DNA of 7,026 bases from Chromatiales bacterium (lineage in GTDB: Bacteria; Pseudomonadota; Gammaproteobacteria; CAMYNG01), in contig JALUTW010000397.1 in NCBI GenBank assembly GCA_027021685.1, forward strand, positions 1-7,026. The letters run 5' to 3'. The translations under genes and the position numbers were made by a program. This document shows, piece by piece, positions 1 to 5,850 of the stretch; positions within the stretch are counted from its first letter, which is position 1; every line of letters begins with the position of its first letter. The notes below the pieces were generated by a model. That model was not told where the DNA came from, did no database searches, and was given only the letters and a program-made list of their open reading frames with translations.

Positions 1-83
1 TCGACATGATCGTGGACCGCCGCGACATGCGCGATCGCATCAGCAGCCTGCTCGCCATGCTGACAAAGCAGCCGTCACCGTGA
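1..83 (+). CDS. accD: Acetyl-CoA carboxylase carboxyltransferase subunit beta, C-terminal end (partial)
   Basis: Only the last 26 codons are in the window. Read in the frame that ends at the TGA at 81-83, they give DMIVDRRDMRDRISSLLAML and then TKQPSP. The DMIV-R--(M/L)R pattern followed by a leucine-rich helix is the usual end of AccD, the zinc-ribbon beta subunit of the carboxyltransferase that makes malonyl-CoA for fatty-acid synthesis in the cytoplasm. The next gene is folC, as in E. coli and Pseudomonas, which supports the call. The protein ends soon after the helix and lacks the long proline-rich tail of E. coli AccD. The last four codons (QPSP) and the stop lie inside the left arm of the perfect inverted repeat at 69-119, so the repeat may have set the present C-terminus. 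The call rests on a short segment plus gene order. Confidence 0.85.
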   Translation, partial: DMIVDRRDMRDRISSLLAMLTKQPSP

Positions 84-119
84 TTTTGTGGCAAGACCAC
101 AAAATCACGGTGACGGCTG
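69..119. repeat. Perfect 23-bp inverted repeat (hairpin) across the accD stop codon
   Basis: Positions 69-91 are the exact reverse complement of 97-119, with only CAAGA (92-96) between them. The arms are GC-rich outside and AT-rich next to the loop (TTTTGTGG / CCACAAAA). The accD stop TGA (81-83) is inside the left arm. There is no T-run after the right arm, so it is not a canonical intrinsic terminator. It could end transcription in another way, protect the 3' end of accD mRNA, or be an inserted palindromic element. The base pairing is certain; the role is not known. Confidence 0.9.
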
Positions 120-220
120 TGCCGCTGGCCGCCGGGTTCCAGGGCCTGGGGTAAGCTGGCGCAAGGTGCGGTCGCAGTCGTGACGCACCAGGACCGGTCC
201 GACGGGGCCTCGGGTTGAAC

Positions 221-1471
221 ATGCGTTTTGCCACCCTGCAGGAGTGGCTGGACTGGCAGGAGACCCTGCATCCCAGCCCCATGGACCTGGGCCTGGAGCG
301 GGTGGCCGCGGTGCACGGGCGCCTGTTCGCCGCGCCGCTGCCGTGCCCGGTGATCACGGTGGCCGGCACCAACGGCAAGGGCTCCACCGTGGCCATGCTG
401 GAGGCCATCCTGCGCGCGGCGGGCTACCGCACCGGCGCCTACACCTCGCCCCACCTGTTCCGCTACAACGAGCGCGTGCGCCTCGACGGCGAGCCTGCCG
501 ACGATGCCACGTTGTGCGAGGCCTTCGCCGCGGTGGACGCCGCGCGCGGCGACACCACGCTCACCTACTTCGAGTTCGGCACCCTGGCGGCGCTGTGGTG
601 CTTCCACCAAGCCGCGCCCGAGGTGGTGATCCTGGAGGTGGGCATGGGCGGGCGCCTGGACGCGGTCAACGTGGTGGATCCCGACGTGGCGGTGATCACC
701 ACCGTGGACCTGGATCACGTGCAGTGGCTGGGCGGGGACCGCGACACCATCGCGGGCGAGAAGGCCGGCATCCTGCGCCCGGGGCGGCCGGCGGTGAGCA
801 GCGACCCGGACACCGCCGCGGCCATCGTCGAGACCGCCGCCGCCCTGGGCGCACCGCTCCACCGCCTGGGCTCGGAATACCGGGTGCGGGAGCGGGACGA
901 CGGCGCCTGGGACTGGCTGGGCCCGGACGGGCGCGCGCGCCACGCCCTGCCGCTCCCGGCCCTGCGCGGCGCCCACCAGGTCCGCAACGCCGCCGGTGCC
1001 CTCATGGCCCTGGAGCTGCTGGCGCCGCGCCTGCCGCTGCCGCAGGCGGCGGTGCGCGAAGGGCTGCAGGCGGTACGCCTGCCCGGCCGGCTGCAGGTGG
1101 AGCCGGGCGCCCCCACGGTGGTCTACGACGTGGCCCACAATCCCCAGGCGGCCCGGACCCTGGCCGCGGCCCTGGCGGCCATGGGCGGCGGGCCGCTGCA
1201 CGCGGTGCTGGCCATGTACGCCGACAAGGACATCCAGGGGGTCACGGCGCCGCTGCTGCCGCTGGTGGAGCACTGGCACCTGGCACCGCTGCCGCCGCCG
1301 CGCGGTGCCTCCGCCCGCACCCTGGCGCAGGTGCTGGCCGCGGCCGGGGCGCGGTGCAGCGAGCACGCCTCGGTGGCGGCCGCCCTGGCCGCGGCCCGGG
1401 CGGCGGTGCCGGCGCCGGGGCGGGTGGTGGTGTTCGGATCGTTTCAGACCGTGGAGGCCGCGGCTTCGTGA
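221..1471 (+). CDS. folC: Bifunctional dihydrofolate synthase / folylpolyglutamate synthase
   Basis: A cytoplasmic Mur-ligase-family enzyme that joins glutamate to dihydropteroate and then lengthens the glutamate tail of folates, using ATP. The 416-residue protein is near the usual length. Visible motifs are the P-loop AGTNGKGST (about 48-56), YTSPHL (74-79), YFEFGTLAALW (about 116-126), EVGMGGRLDAVN (139-150), the DLDH segment with EKAGI (180-184; its lysine matches the carbamylated lysine of E. coli FolC), LPGR (287-290) and YDVAHNP (302-308) in the C-terminal domain. I chose ATG 221. An in-frame TTG lies two codons upstream (215), and neither start has a strong ribosome site. The 137-bp leader after accD holds the 69-119 hairpin and a weak dyad GGTGCG/CGCACC (165-170, 184-189); I see no convincing promoter there. 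The next gene starts 38 bp after the stop. Confidence 0.96.
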   Translation: MRFATLQEWLDWQETLHPSPMDLGLERVAAVHGRLFAAPLPCPVITVAGTNGKGSTVAMLEAILRAAGYRTGAYTSPHLFRYNERVRLDGEPADDATLCEAFAAVDAARGDTTLTYFEFGTLAALWCFHQAAPEVVILEVGMGGRLDAVNVVDPDVAVITTVDLDHVQWLGGDRDTIAGEKAGILRPGRPAVSSDPDTAAAIVETAAALGAPLHRLGSEYRVRERDDGAWDWLGPDGRARHALPLPALRGAHQVRNAAGALMALELLAPRLPLPQAAVREGLQAVRLPGRLQVEPGAPTVVYDVAHNPQAARTLAAALAAMGGGPLHAVLAMYADKDIQGVTAPLLPLVEHWHLAPLPPPRGASARTLAQVLAAAGARCSEHASVAAALAAARAAVPAPGRVVVFGSFQTVEAAAS

Positions 1472-1474
1472 GGC

Positions 1475-1483
1475 TGGTATAAT
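1475..1483 (+). promoter_or_regulatory. Extended -10 promoter upstream of the dedD-like gene
   Basis: TGGTATAAT is a perfect extended -10 (TGn plus TATAAT at 1478-1483) lying four bases after the folC stop. In DNA this GC-rich such a match is unlikely to be chance. No recognisable -35 is seen 17 bp upstream, where the folC 3' end lies, but extended -10 promoters can work without one. Transcription would begin near 1490, about 20 bp before the ATG at 1510, and could serve the dedD-like gene, cvpA and possibly purF. Confidence 0.65.
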
Positions 1484-1509
1484 CCCGTTTTACCCCGGAC
1501 AGGCGGTCG

Positions 1510-2067
1510 ATGGCGGCAAAAGACAATCCCCTGCGGCAGCGGCTGGTGGGCGCAGTGGTGCTGGTGGCCCTGGCCGTCATCTTCATCCCCATGTTCCTGG
1601 GCGGCGGGCGCGAGGAGGAAGGCGCGCGGCCGGTGCCGCCCGAACCGCCGGAACTCACCGCAGGCGAACCCCTGGAGCTGGAGCACGTGGTGGAGGCGCC
1701 GCCGCCGCCCGAGGTCGTGCGCGTGCCGGTGGACGAGGACACCCCGGCCGCGGCGCTGCCGCCGAAGGACGCCGCCGGCAACGCGCCGGCCCCGCCGCCG
1801 GCGAAACCAGCTCCACCGCCGCCCGGCGCCCGCGCCTTCGCGGTGCAGGTGGGCAGCTTCCGCGAGCGCCGGCGGGCGCTGGCCCTGCGCGATAGCCTGC
1901 GCAAGGCGGGCTACGCCGCCTTCGTGGAGGCGGTCACGGCCAGGGGCCGCACCGTCTACCGGGTGCGCGTGGGTCCCGAGGTGAAGAAGACCGCGGCCCA
2001 GGCCCTGCGCAAGCGGCTGCTGGACAAGGGCCTGGTCAAGGAGGCCTGGGTGGTGGCCCATCCGTGA
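1510..2067 (+). CDS. dedD: SPOR-domain inner-membrane protein, DedD-like
   Basis: A 185-residue protein with the DedD layout: a short basic cytoplasmic start, one membrane segment (about 12-31), a proline- and glutamate-rich periplasmic linker (about 34-106) and a C-terminal SPOR domain (about 108-183, starting AFAVQVGSF). SPOR domains bind septal peptidoglycan that lacks stem peptides, and E. coli DedD gathers at the division site and supports constriction. The place between folC and cvpA is the same as in E. coli and Pseudomonas. The ATG at 1510 has AGG at 1501-1503 as a modest ribosome site and the -10 box 27 bp before it. The linker is shorter and far richer in proline than the rest of the protein. 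The SPOR family is clear; the name dedD rests on layout and gene order because linker sequence is not conserved. Confidence 0.9.
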   Translation: MAAKDNPLRQRLVGAVVLVALAVIFIPMFLGGGREEEGARPVPPEPPELTAGEPLELEHVVEAPPPPEVVRVPVDEDTPAAALPPKDAAGNAPAPPPAKPAPPPPGARAFAVQVGSFRERRRALALRDSLRKAGYAAFVEAVTARGRTVYRVRVGPEVKKTAAQALRKRLLDKGLVKEAWVVAHP

Positions 2068-2080
2068 GGCGGACCCGCAC

Positions 2081-2569
2081 ATGATCTGGATCGACTATCT
2101 CATCATCGGCGTGATCCTGGTCTCCGCCTTCATCAGCCTGCTGCGCGGCTTCGTGCGCGAGGCCCTGTCGCTGGCGGGCTGGATCCTGGCCTTCTGGGTG
2201 GCCATCCGCTTCTCCGGGCGCTTCGCCGGCCTGCTGGAAAACAGCATCTCCGATTCCACCTTCCGCCTCATCACCGGTTTCGTGATCCTGTTCCTGCTCA
2301 CGCTGGTGGCCACCATGGTGGTCAACTTCTTCGCTGCCCAGGTGATCCGGCGCACCGGGTTGACCCGGCTCGACCGCGCCATCGGCATGATGTTCGGGTT
2401 CCTGCGCGGGGTGGTGCTGGTGGCGGTGCTGGTGCTGCTGGCGGGGCTCACCCCGCTGCCGTCGCAGCCGTGGTGGAAGCAGTCGCTGATGCTGGGGCAG
2501 TTCCAGGGCATCGCGGTGTGGCTGCGCGACCTGCTGCCGGCCGACGTGGGCAGAAACTTCAGATACTGA
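2081..2569 (+). CDS. cvpA: CvpA family inner-membrane protein
   Basis: A 162-residue membrane protein, the same length as E. coli CvpA. Four hydrophobic segments can be seen at about 5-21, 26-43, 63-84 and 104-124. Family signatures are the LLRGFVREALSLAGWILAFW stretch (20-39) and LDRAIGMMFGFLRG (97-110) leading into the last helix. CvpA is required for colicin V production in E. coli and has been linked to envelope stress and bile tolerance; its biochemical activity is unknown. The ATG at 2081 is 13 bp after the preceding stop, with GAGGCGG overlapping that stop as the ribosome site, so the two genes are surely co-transcribed. In many relatives purF follows closely, whereas here a repeat-bearing 358-bp gap intervenes. 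Confidence 0.95.
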   Translation: MIWIDYLIIGVILVSAFISLLRGFVREALSLAGWILAFWVAIRFSGRFAGLLENSISDSTFRLITGFVILFLLTLVATMVVNFFAAQVIRRTGLTRLDRAIGMMFGFLRGVVLVAVLVLLAGLTPLPSQPWWKQSLMLGQFQGIAVWLRDLLPADVGRNFRY

Positions 2570-2612
2570 GTCGATCAACGCAAAGAATACAGAGCGCAGG
2601 GGATGGAAAAGA

Positions 2613-2652
2613 CGGTTCCTTCTCCCTCCGGGAGAGGGGCAGGGTGAGGGGA
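2613..2652 (+). repeat. Palindromic intergenic repeat, copy 1
   Basis: A 40-bp unit with the core TCTCCCTCCGGGAGA followed by GGGGCAGGGTGAGGGGA. It matches copy 2 (2714-2753) at 37 of 40 positions, in the same orientation 101 bp away. The core folds into a short GC-rich hairpin. From memory, CTCTCCC..GGGAGAGGG..AGGGTGAGGG words recur between genes in many proteobacterial genomes; I could not check this here. Confidence 0.8.
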
Positions 2653-2713
2653 CGAAGAACCCCGTGGAGCTGCATGGGATGCGAGGTTCAAGGTGCCGCC
2701 GGGGCAAGCCACG

Positions 2714-2753
2714 CGGTTCCCTCTCCCCCCGGGAGAGGGACAGGGTGAGGGGA
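2714..2753 (+). repeat. Palindromic intergenic repeat, copy 2
   Basis: Same unit as copy 1 with three base differences (unit positions 8, 15 and 27). The stem is perfect here: CCCTCTCCC (2719-2727) pairs with GGGAGAGGG (2731-2739) across a CCC loop. No T-run follows, so an intrinsic terminator role is unlikely. Between the copies, 2653-2713 shows nothing I recognise. Confidence 0.82.
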
Positions 2754-2927
2754 TGGTTCTTCTGGTCGACGCACAGGCGGCGCTGGGAATGCACAGGACA
2801 GTGATGTATCGAAGAGAGCACCACGGTTCGAGGCAGAGCCCCAGCGGAAGGGCCGGGATGCAGCCTGACGGACTGTCGCGGCGGCGGCCGGGCAGGGATC
2901 CGTGGGGCAGGTAACGAGGGCAGGGCC

Positions 2928-4442
2928 ATGTGCGGAATCATCGGTCTGGTGAGCAGGGCGCCGGTCAACCAGGCGCTGTACGACGGGCTGCTGGTGCTGC
3001 AGCACCGGGGCCAGGATGCCGCCGGCATCGTCACCTGCCACGACGGGCGCATGTTCATGCGCAAGGCGCCGGGCCTGGTGCGCGACGTGTTCCACACCCG
3101 GCACATGCTGCGCCTCAAGGGCGACATGGGCATCGGCCACGTGCGCTATCCCACCGCCGGCACCACCTCGTCGGCCGAGGCGCAGCCGTTCTACGTCAAC
3201 TCGCCCTTCGGCATCGCCCTGGCCCACAACGGCAACCTCACCAACGCCGAGGCCCTCAAGCGCGACCTGTTCCTGGAGGACCGGCGCCACATCAACACCG
3301 ACTCGGACTCCGAGGTGCTGCTCAACGTCCTGGCCCACGAGCTGCATGCCACCGGCAAGCTCAGGCTGGAGCCGAAGGACATCTTCACCGCCGTGGCCGG
3401 GGTGCACCGGCGGTGCCGCGGGGCCTATGCGGTGGTGGCCATGATCACCGACCTGGGCGTGCTCGCCTTCCGCGATCCCCACGGCATCCGGCCGCTGGTC
3501 TACGGCCGGCGCGAGACCTCCGCCGGCACCGAGTACATGGTGGCCTCCGAGAGCGTGGCCCTGTCGGCCCTGGGCTTCGAGCTGGTGCGCGACGTGGCCC
3601 CTGGCGAGGCGGTCTTCATCCACAAGTCCGGCGAGATCTTTACCCAGGTCTGCGCGGAGGAGACCGAGTTGTGCCCGTGCATCTTCGAGCACGTCTACTT
3701 CGCCCGGCCCGACTCCTTCATGGAGGGCATCTCCATCTACAACTCGCGGGTCAACATGGGCGAGTTCCTGGCACGCAAGATCCAGCGGGTGTTCCCGGAC
3801 CACGACATCGACGTGGTGATCCCCATTCCCGAGTCCAGTCTGACCTCGGCCCTGCAACTTGCCGACACCCTGGGCATCGCCTACCGCGCCGGCTTCGTCA
3901 AGAACCGCTACATCGGCCGCACCTTCATCATGCCGGGTCAGACCCAGCGGCGGAAGTCGGTGCGCCAGAAACTCAACGCCATCGACGTGGAGTTCCAGGG
4001 CAAGAACGTGCTGCTGGTGGACGACTCCATCGTCCGTGGCACCACCTCGCAGCAGATCATCCAGATGGCGCGGGATGCCGGGGCGCGCAAGGTCTACTTC
4101 GCCTCGGCCGCGCCGCCCATCCGCTATCCCAACGTCTACGGCATCGACATGCCCGCCGCTTCCGAGCTCATCGCCCACGGCCGGGACGAGGACGAGGTGT
4201 GCCGCGCCATCGGCGCCGACTGGCTGGTGTACCAGGACCTGGACGACCTCGTCGAGGCGGTGCGCCGGGGCAACCCCGGGGTGGAGCGTTTCGAGACCTC
4301 GGTCTTCGACGGCCGCTACGTCACCGGCGACATCACCGCGGACTACCTGCAGCACCTGGAAGACCAGCGCAACGACGAAGCCAAGCAGCGCCGCCGCGCC
4401 GAGGCGGAGAACGAGGTCATCGAGATCCACAACAATCTATGA
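2928..4442 (+). CDS. purF: Amidophosphoribosyltransferase
   Basis: A cytoplasmic enzyme for the first committed step of purine synthesis: PRPP plus glutamine gives 5-phosphoribosylamine. The 504 residues are almost exactly the length of E. coli PurF. The N-terminal glutaminase begins MCGIIG with the catalytic Cys2 directly after Met, so there is no propeptide (the E. coli type, not the Bacillus type). Further glutaminase residues are in LQHRGQDAAG (24-33), GHVRYPTAG (70-78), LAHNGNLTN (98-106) and TDSDSE (124-129). The phosphoribosyltransferase half carries VYFARPDSF (256-264), KNRYIGRTFI (325-334) and the PRPP loop VLLVDDSIVRGTTS (361-374). The start at 2928 has GAGGG seven bases upstream and must be right because of Cys2. 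Transcription may read through from cvpA, but the long gap allows separate control. I see no convincing PurR operator. Confidence 0.98.
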   Translation: MCGIIGLVSRAPVNQALYDGLLVLQHRGQDAAGIVTCHDGRMFMRKAPGLVRDVFHTRHMLRLKGDMGIGHVRYPTAGTTSSAEAQPFYVNSPFGIALAHNGNLTNAEALKRDLFLEDRRHINTDSDSEVLLNVLAHELHATGKLRLEPKDIFTAVAGVHRRCRGAYAVVAMITDLGVLAFRDPHGIRPLVYGRRETSAGTEYMVASESVALSALGFELVRDVAPGEAVFIHKSGEIFTQVCAEETELCPCIFEHVYFARPDSFMEGISIYNSRVNMGEFLARKIQRVFPDHDIDVVIPIPESSLTSALQLADTLGIAYRAGFVKNRYIGRTFIMPGQTQRRKSVRQKLNAIDVEFQGKNVLLVDDSIVRGTTSQQIIQMARDAGARKVYFASAAPPIRYPNVYGIDMPAASELIAHGRDEDEVCRAIGADWLVYQDLDDLVEAVRRGNPGVERFETSVFDGRYVTGDITADYLQHLEDQRNDEAKQRRRAEAENEVIEIHNNL

Positions 4443-4443
4443 G

Positions 4444-4485
4444 GGTGCTAGGTGCTGGGGGCTGGGTGCTAGGTGCTGGGTGCCG
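4444..4485 (+). repeat. 7-bp tandem repeat (six units) just after the purF stop
   Basis: Six heptamers follow each other: GGTGCTA, GGTGCTG, GGGGCTG, GGTGCTA, GGTGCTG, GGTGCCG. They also form a higher-order 21-bp repeat, with units 1-3 and 4-6 agreeing at 19 of 21 positions. The array starts one base after the purF stop codon. Such arrays often vary in copy number through slippage. It is G-rich on the coding strand and runs into the G-quadruplex motif upstream of the metZ promoter. Confidence 0.9.
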
Positions 4486-4502
4486 GGGGAACGGGGCGAG
4501 GG
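4478..4502 (+). other. Canonical G-quadruplex motif abutting the metZ -35 box
   Basis: Four G-runs (4478-4480, 4485-4489, 4493-4496, 4500-4502) are separated by loops of 4, 3 and 3 bases, which meets the usual G3+N1-7 rule on the + (non-template) strand. The last run touches TTGACA (4503-4508). The motif match is read directly; whether it folds in the cell or affects the promoter is inference. G-rich DNA gives such matches more often by chance. Confidence 0.6.
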
Positions 4503-4531
4503 TTGACAGGGCCGCGGGGGTGCCCTAGGCT
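4503..4531 (+). promoter_or_regulatory. Sigma-70-type promoter for metZ
   Basis: A perfect -35, TTGACA (4503-4508), is followed after exactly 17 bp by TAGGCT (4526-4531), which keeps the key T, A and final T of the -10 consensus. Transcription would begin near 4538, a few bases before the P1 stem of the riboswitch at 4545. The fit between promoter position and the start of the structured leader supports the call. Confidence 0.75.
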
Positions 4532-4544
4532 TCGGAACACAGAC

Positions 4545-4592
4545 GGCGCCGATTTGAACTCAGCTTGCGGGCGCCTTACAAATGCAGCTAAA
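4545..4592 (+). promoter_or_regulatory. SAM-II riboswitch aptamer in the metZ leader
   Basis: Stem P1 is perfect: GGCGCC (4545-4550) pairs with GGCGCC (4570-4575). Loop 1 begins with the conserved GAUUU (4551-4555) and ends with UUGC (4565-4568). The 3' strand reads ACAAAUGCAGCUAAA (4578-4592), matching the AAAUGuAGCUAAA of the SAM-II class as I remember it from the structurally solved environmental example. The loop segment around 4562-4568 can pair with 4584-4589 (UUGC with GCAG, or AGCU with AGCU), giving the H-type pseudoknot this class needs. SAM-II senses S-adenosylmethionine and usually precedes methionine-synthesis genes; here the next gene is metZ. Binding would lower metZ expression when SAM is plentiful. 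The class call is strong from sequence and context; the phylogenetic setting is less usual, since most known cases are alphaproteobacterial. Confidence 0.88.
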
Positions 4593-4614
4593 GCGAGGGG
4601 CAACCTGCTTTAGC
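4587..4614 (+). promoter_or_regulatory. Predicted antiterminator of the metZ leader
   Basis: GCUAAAGC (4587-4594), which includes the conserved 3' strand of the aptamer, is exactly complementary to GCUUUAGC (4607-4614), which is part of the 5' arm of the terminator. The loop between is 12 bases. Forming this stem excludes both the SAM pseudoknot and the terminator, so without SAM the polymerase would read through into metZ. The pairing is seen directly; the switching is inferred. Confidence 0.75.
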
Positions 4615-4636
4615 GATCGCTGAGGCGGGTTTTTTT
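4602..4636 (+). terminator. Intrinsic terminator (attenuator) before metZ
   Basis: AACCUGCUUUAGC (4602-4614) pairs with GCUGAGGCGGGUU (4619-4631) over 13 uninterrupted positions, including three G-U pairs, with the loop GAUC. Seven T residues (4630-4636) finish it. It lies between the aptamer and the metZ ribosome site, the layout of a transcriptional attenuator rather than the end of purF transcription, though it would also stop read-through from purF. Confidence 0.88.
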
Positions 4637-4655
4637 GTGCCCGCCGTCCGGGCTC

Positions 4656-4662
4656 AGGAGGG
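4656..4662 (+). promoter_or_regulatory. Strong ribosome-binding site of metZ
   Basis: AGGAGGG lies five bases before ATG 4668 and fixes this start. The longer open frame reaching back to a TTG at 4635 would begin inside the terminator T-run and is not credible. The site is outside the riboswitch and terminator, so control acts on transcription rather than by hiding this site. Confidence 0.9.
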
Positions 4663-4667
4663 CAGAC

Positions 4668-5846
4668 ATGCACGACCAGTGGCGTTTCGACACCCGTGCG
4701 GTGCGCGCGGGCCAGCACCGCACCGGCGAGGGCGAGCACAGCGAGCCCATCTTCACCACCTCCAGCTACGTGTTCGGCTCCGCCGCCGAGGCTGCTGCCC
4801 GCTTCGCCGGCGAGGCCCCGGGCAACATCTACTCGCGTTTCACCAATCCCACCGTGCGCGCCTTCGAGGAGCGGCTGGCGGCGCTGGAAGGGGGCGAGTG
4901 CGCCGTGGCCACCGGGTCCGGCATGGCCGCCATCCTCAGCACCTGCCTGGGGTTGCTGGCGGCCGGCGATCACATCGTGGCCTCCCGGTCCATCTTCGGC
5001 TCCACCGTGGTCCTGTTCAACAAGTACTTGGCCCGCTGCGGCATCGAGACCACCTTCGTGCCCCTCACGGACCCGGAGGCCTGGGCCGCGGCCATCCGCC
5101 CGCAGACCCGGCTGCTGTTTCTGGAGACTCCCTCCAACCCGCTGGGCGAGGTGGCGGACATCGCGGCCCTGGCGGAGCTGGCTCATGCCCACGATGCCCT
5201 GCTGGTGGTGGACAACGTGTTCTGCACCCCGGCCCTGCAGCGGCCCCTGGCCCTGGGCGCGGACATCGTGGTTCACTCCGCCACCAAGTACCTGGACGGC
5301 CAGGGCCGCTGCGTGGGCGGCGCGGTGGTGGGCGATGCCAGGCGGGTGGGCGAGGAGGTGTTCGGCTTCCTGCGCACCGCCGGGCCCAGCCTCAGCCCGT
5401 TCAACGCCTGGGTGTTCCTCAAGGGCCTGGAGACCCTGGCCCTGCGCATGGAGCGCCACAGCGCCAGCGCCCTGGCGCTGGCCCGCTGGCTGCAGGAGCA
5501 GCCGGGCGTGACCCGCGTGTTCTACCCGGGGCTGCCGGACCACCCGCAGCATGCGCTGGCCGCGCGCCAGCAGTCGGCATTCGGCGGCGTTCTGGCCTTC
5601 GAGGTGGCCGGCGGGCGCGAGGCGGCGTGGCGGATCATCGACTCCACCCGGCTGCTGTCCATCACCGCCAACCTGGGTGACGCCAGGTCCACCATCACCC
5701 ACCCGGCCACCACCACCCACGGCCGCCTCACCGACGCGGAGCGGGCCGAGGCCGGGATCGGTGACGGGCTCATCCGCATCAGCGTGGGGTTGGAGGACGT
5801 GGCCGATATCCAGGACGACCTGGCCCGAGGCCTGGGCGCCATCTGA
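4668..5846 (+). CDS. metZ: O-succinylhomoserine sulfhydrylase
   Basis: A cytoplasmic PLP enzyme of the Cys/Met-metabolism family that makes homocysteine directly from O-succinylhomoserine and sulfide, bypassing cystathionine. The 392-residue protein is typical in length. Visible features are YSRFTNPT (55-62, phosphate-binding tyrosine and arginine), the ATGSGMAAI turn (81-89), ETPSNP (153-158), the cofactor aspartate in VVDN (180-183) and the PLP lysine K207 in HSATKYLDGQGR. ITANLGDARSTITHPATTTH (332-351) and RISVGLED (370-377) mark the C-terminal domain. The N-terminal AVRAGQHRTGEGEHSEPIFTTSSYVF pattern (shown here over two adjoining parts: AVRAGQHRTGEGEHSE, then PIFTTSSYVF) and the place after purF match Pseudomonas MetZ better than MetB or MetC. 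Its leader carries a promoter, a SAM-II riboswitch and an attenuator, in keeping with methionine synthesis. O-acetylhomoserine as substrate cannot be excluded from sequence. Confidence 0.95.
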   Translation: MHDQWRFDTRAVRAGQHRTGEGEHSEPIFTTSSYVFGSAAEAAARFAGEAPGNIYSRFTNPTVRAFEERLAALEGGECAVATGSGMAAILSTCLGLLAAGDHIVASRSIFGSTVVLFNKYLARCGIETTFVPLTDPEAWAAAIRPQTRLLFLETPSNPLGEVADIAALAELAHAHDALLVVDNVFCTPALQRPLALGADIVVHSATKYLDGQGRCVGGAVVGDARRVGEEVFGFLRTAGPSLSPFNAWVFLKGLETLALRMERHSASALALARWLQEQPGVTRVFYPGLPDHPQHALAARQQSAFGGVLAFEVAGGREAAWRIIDSTRLLSITANLGDARSTITHPATTTHGRLTDAERAEAGIGDGLIRISVGLEDVADIQDDLARGLGAI

Positions 5847-5850
5847 ACTT

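Larger units (their letters stand above)
2570..2927. other. Gap between cvpA and purF: two palindromic repeats, no gene
   Basis: This 358-bp stretch holds the two 40-bp repeat copies (2613-2652, 2714-2753). The start (about 2577-2600) has CAACGCAAAGA, which matches the tip of the inverted-repeat element at 6121-6252 in 10 of 11 bases and may be a decayed fragment of it. The last 170 bp contain no promoter I would defend; a TGATGTATC (2802-2810) has no -35 partner. The ribosome site of purF (GAGGG, 2916-2920) closes the gap. Small open frames here are translations of the repeats and do not look like proteins. Confidence 0.7.

Noticed and set aside
152..157. TAAGCT as a -10 box for folC
   Set aside because: Only three consensus positions match and no -35 is present at a suitable distance.
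2577..2590. PurR-like half site (ACGCAAAG) upstream of purF
   Set aside because: A PurR operator is a dyad of ACGCAAACGTTTGCGT type. The second half is missing, and the words fit a decayed ACGCAGAG-type repeat better.
2693..2914. Possible 73-residue small protein before purF
   Set aside because: It begins within the repeat region, its first part is the translated repeat, and no ribosome site supports it.
2036..3133. 365-codon minus-strand frame over cvpA and the gap
   Set aside because: Shadow of cvpA plus translation of the palindromic repeats; no recognisable domain.
2688..4430. 580-codon open frame on the minus strand opposite purF
   Set aside because: Its codons mirror purF, which has complete catalytic motifs. 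Long antisense frames are usual in high-GC genes, and the translation is low-complexity with many H, G and V residues.
4612..4621. AGCGATCGCT palindrome as a protein-binding site or HIP1-like site
   Set aside because: It is the tip of the terminator hairpin (stem end plus GAUC loop) and needs no further explanation.
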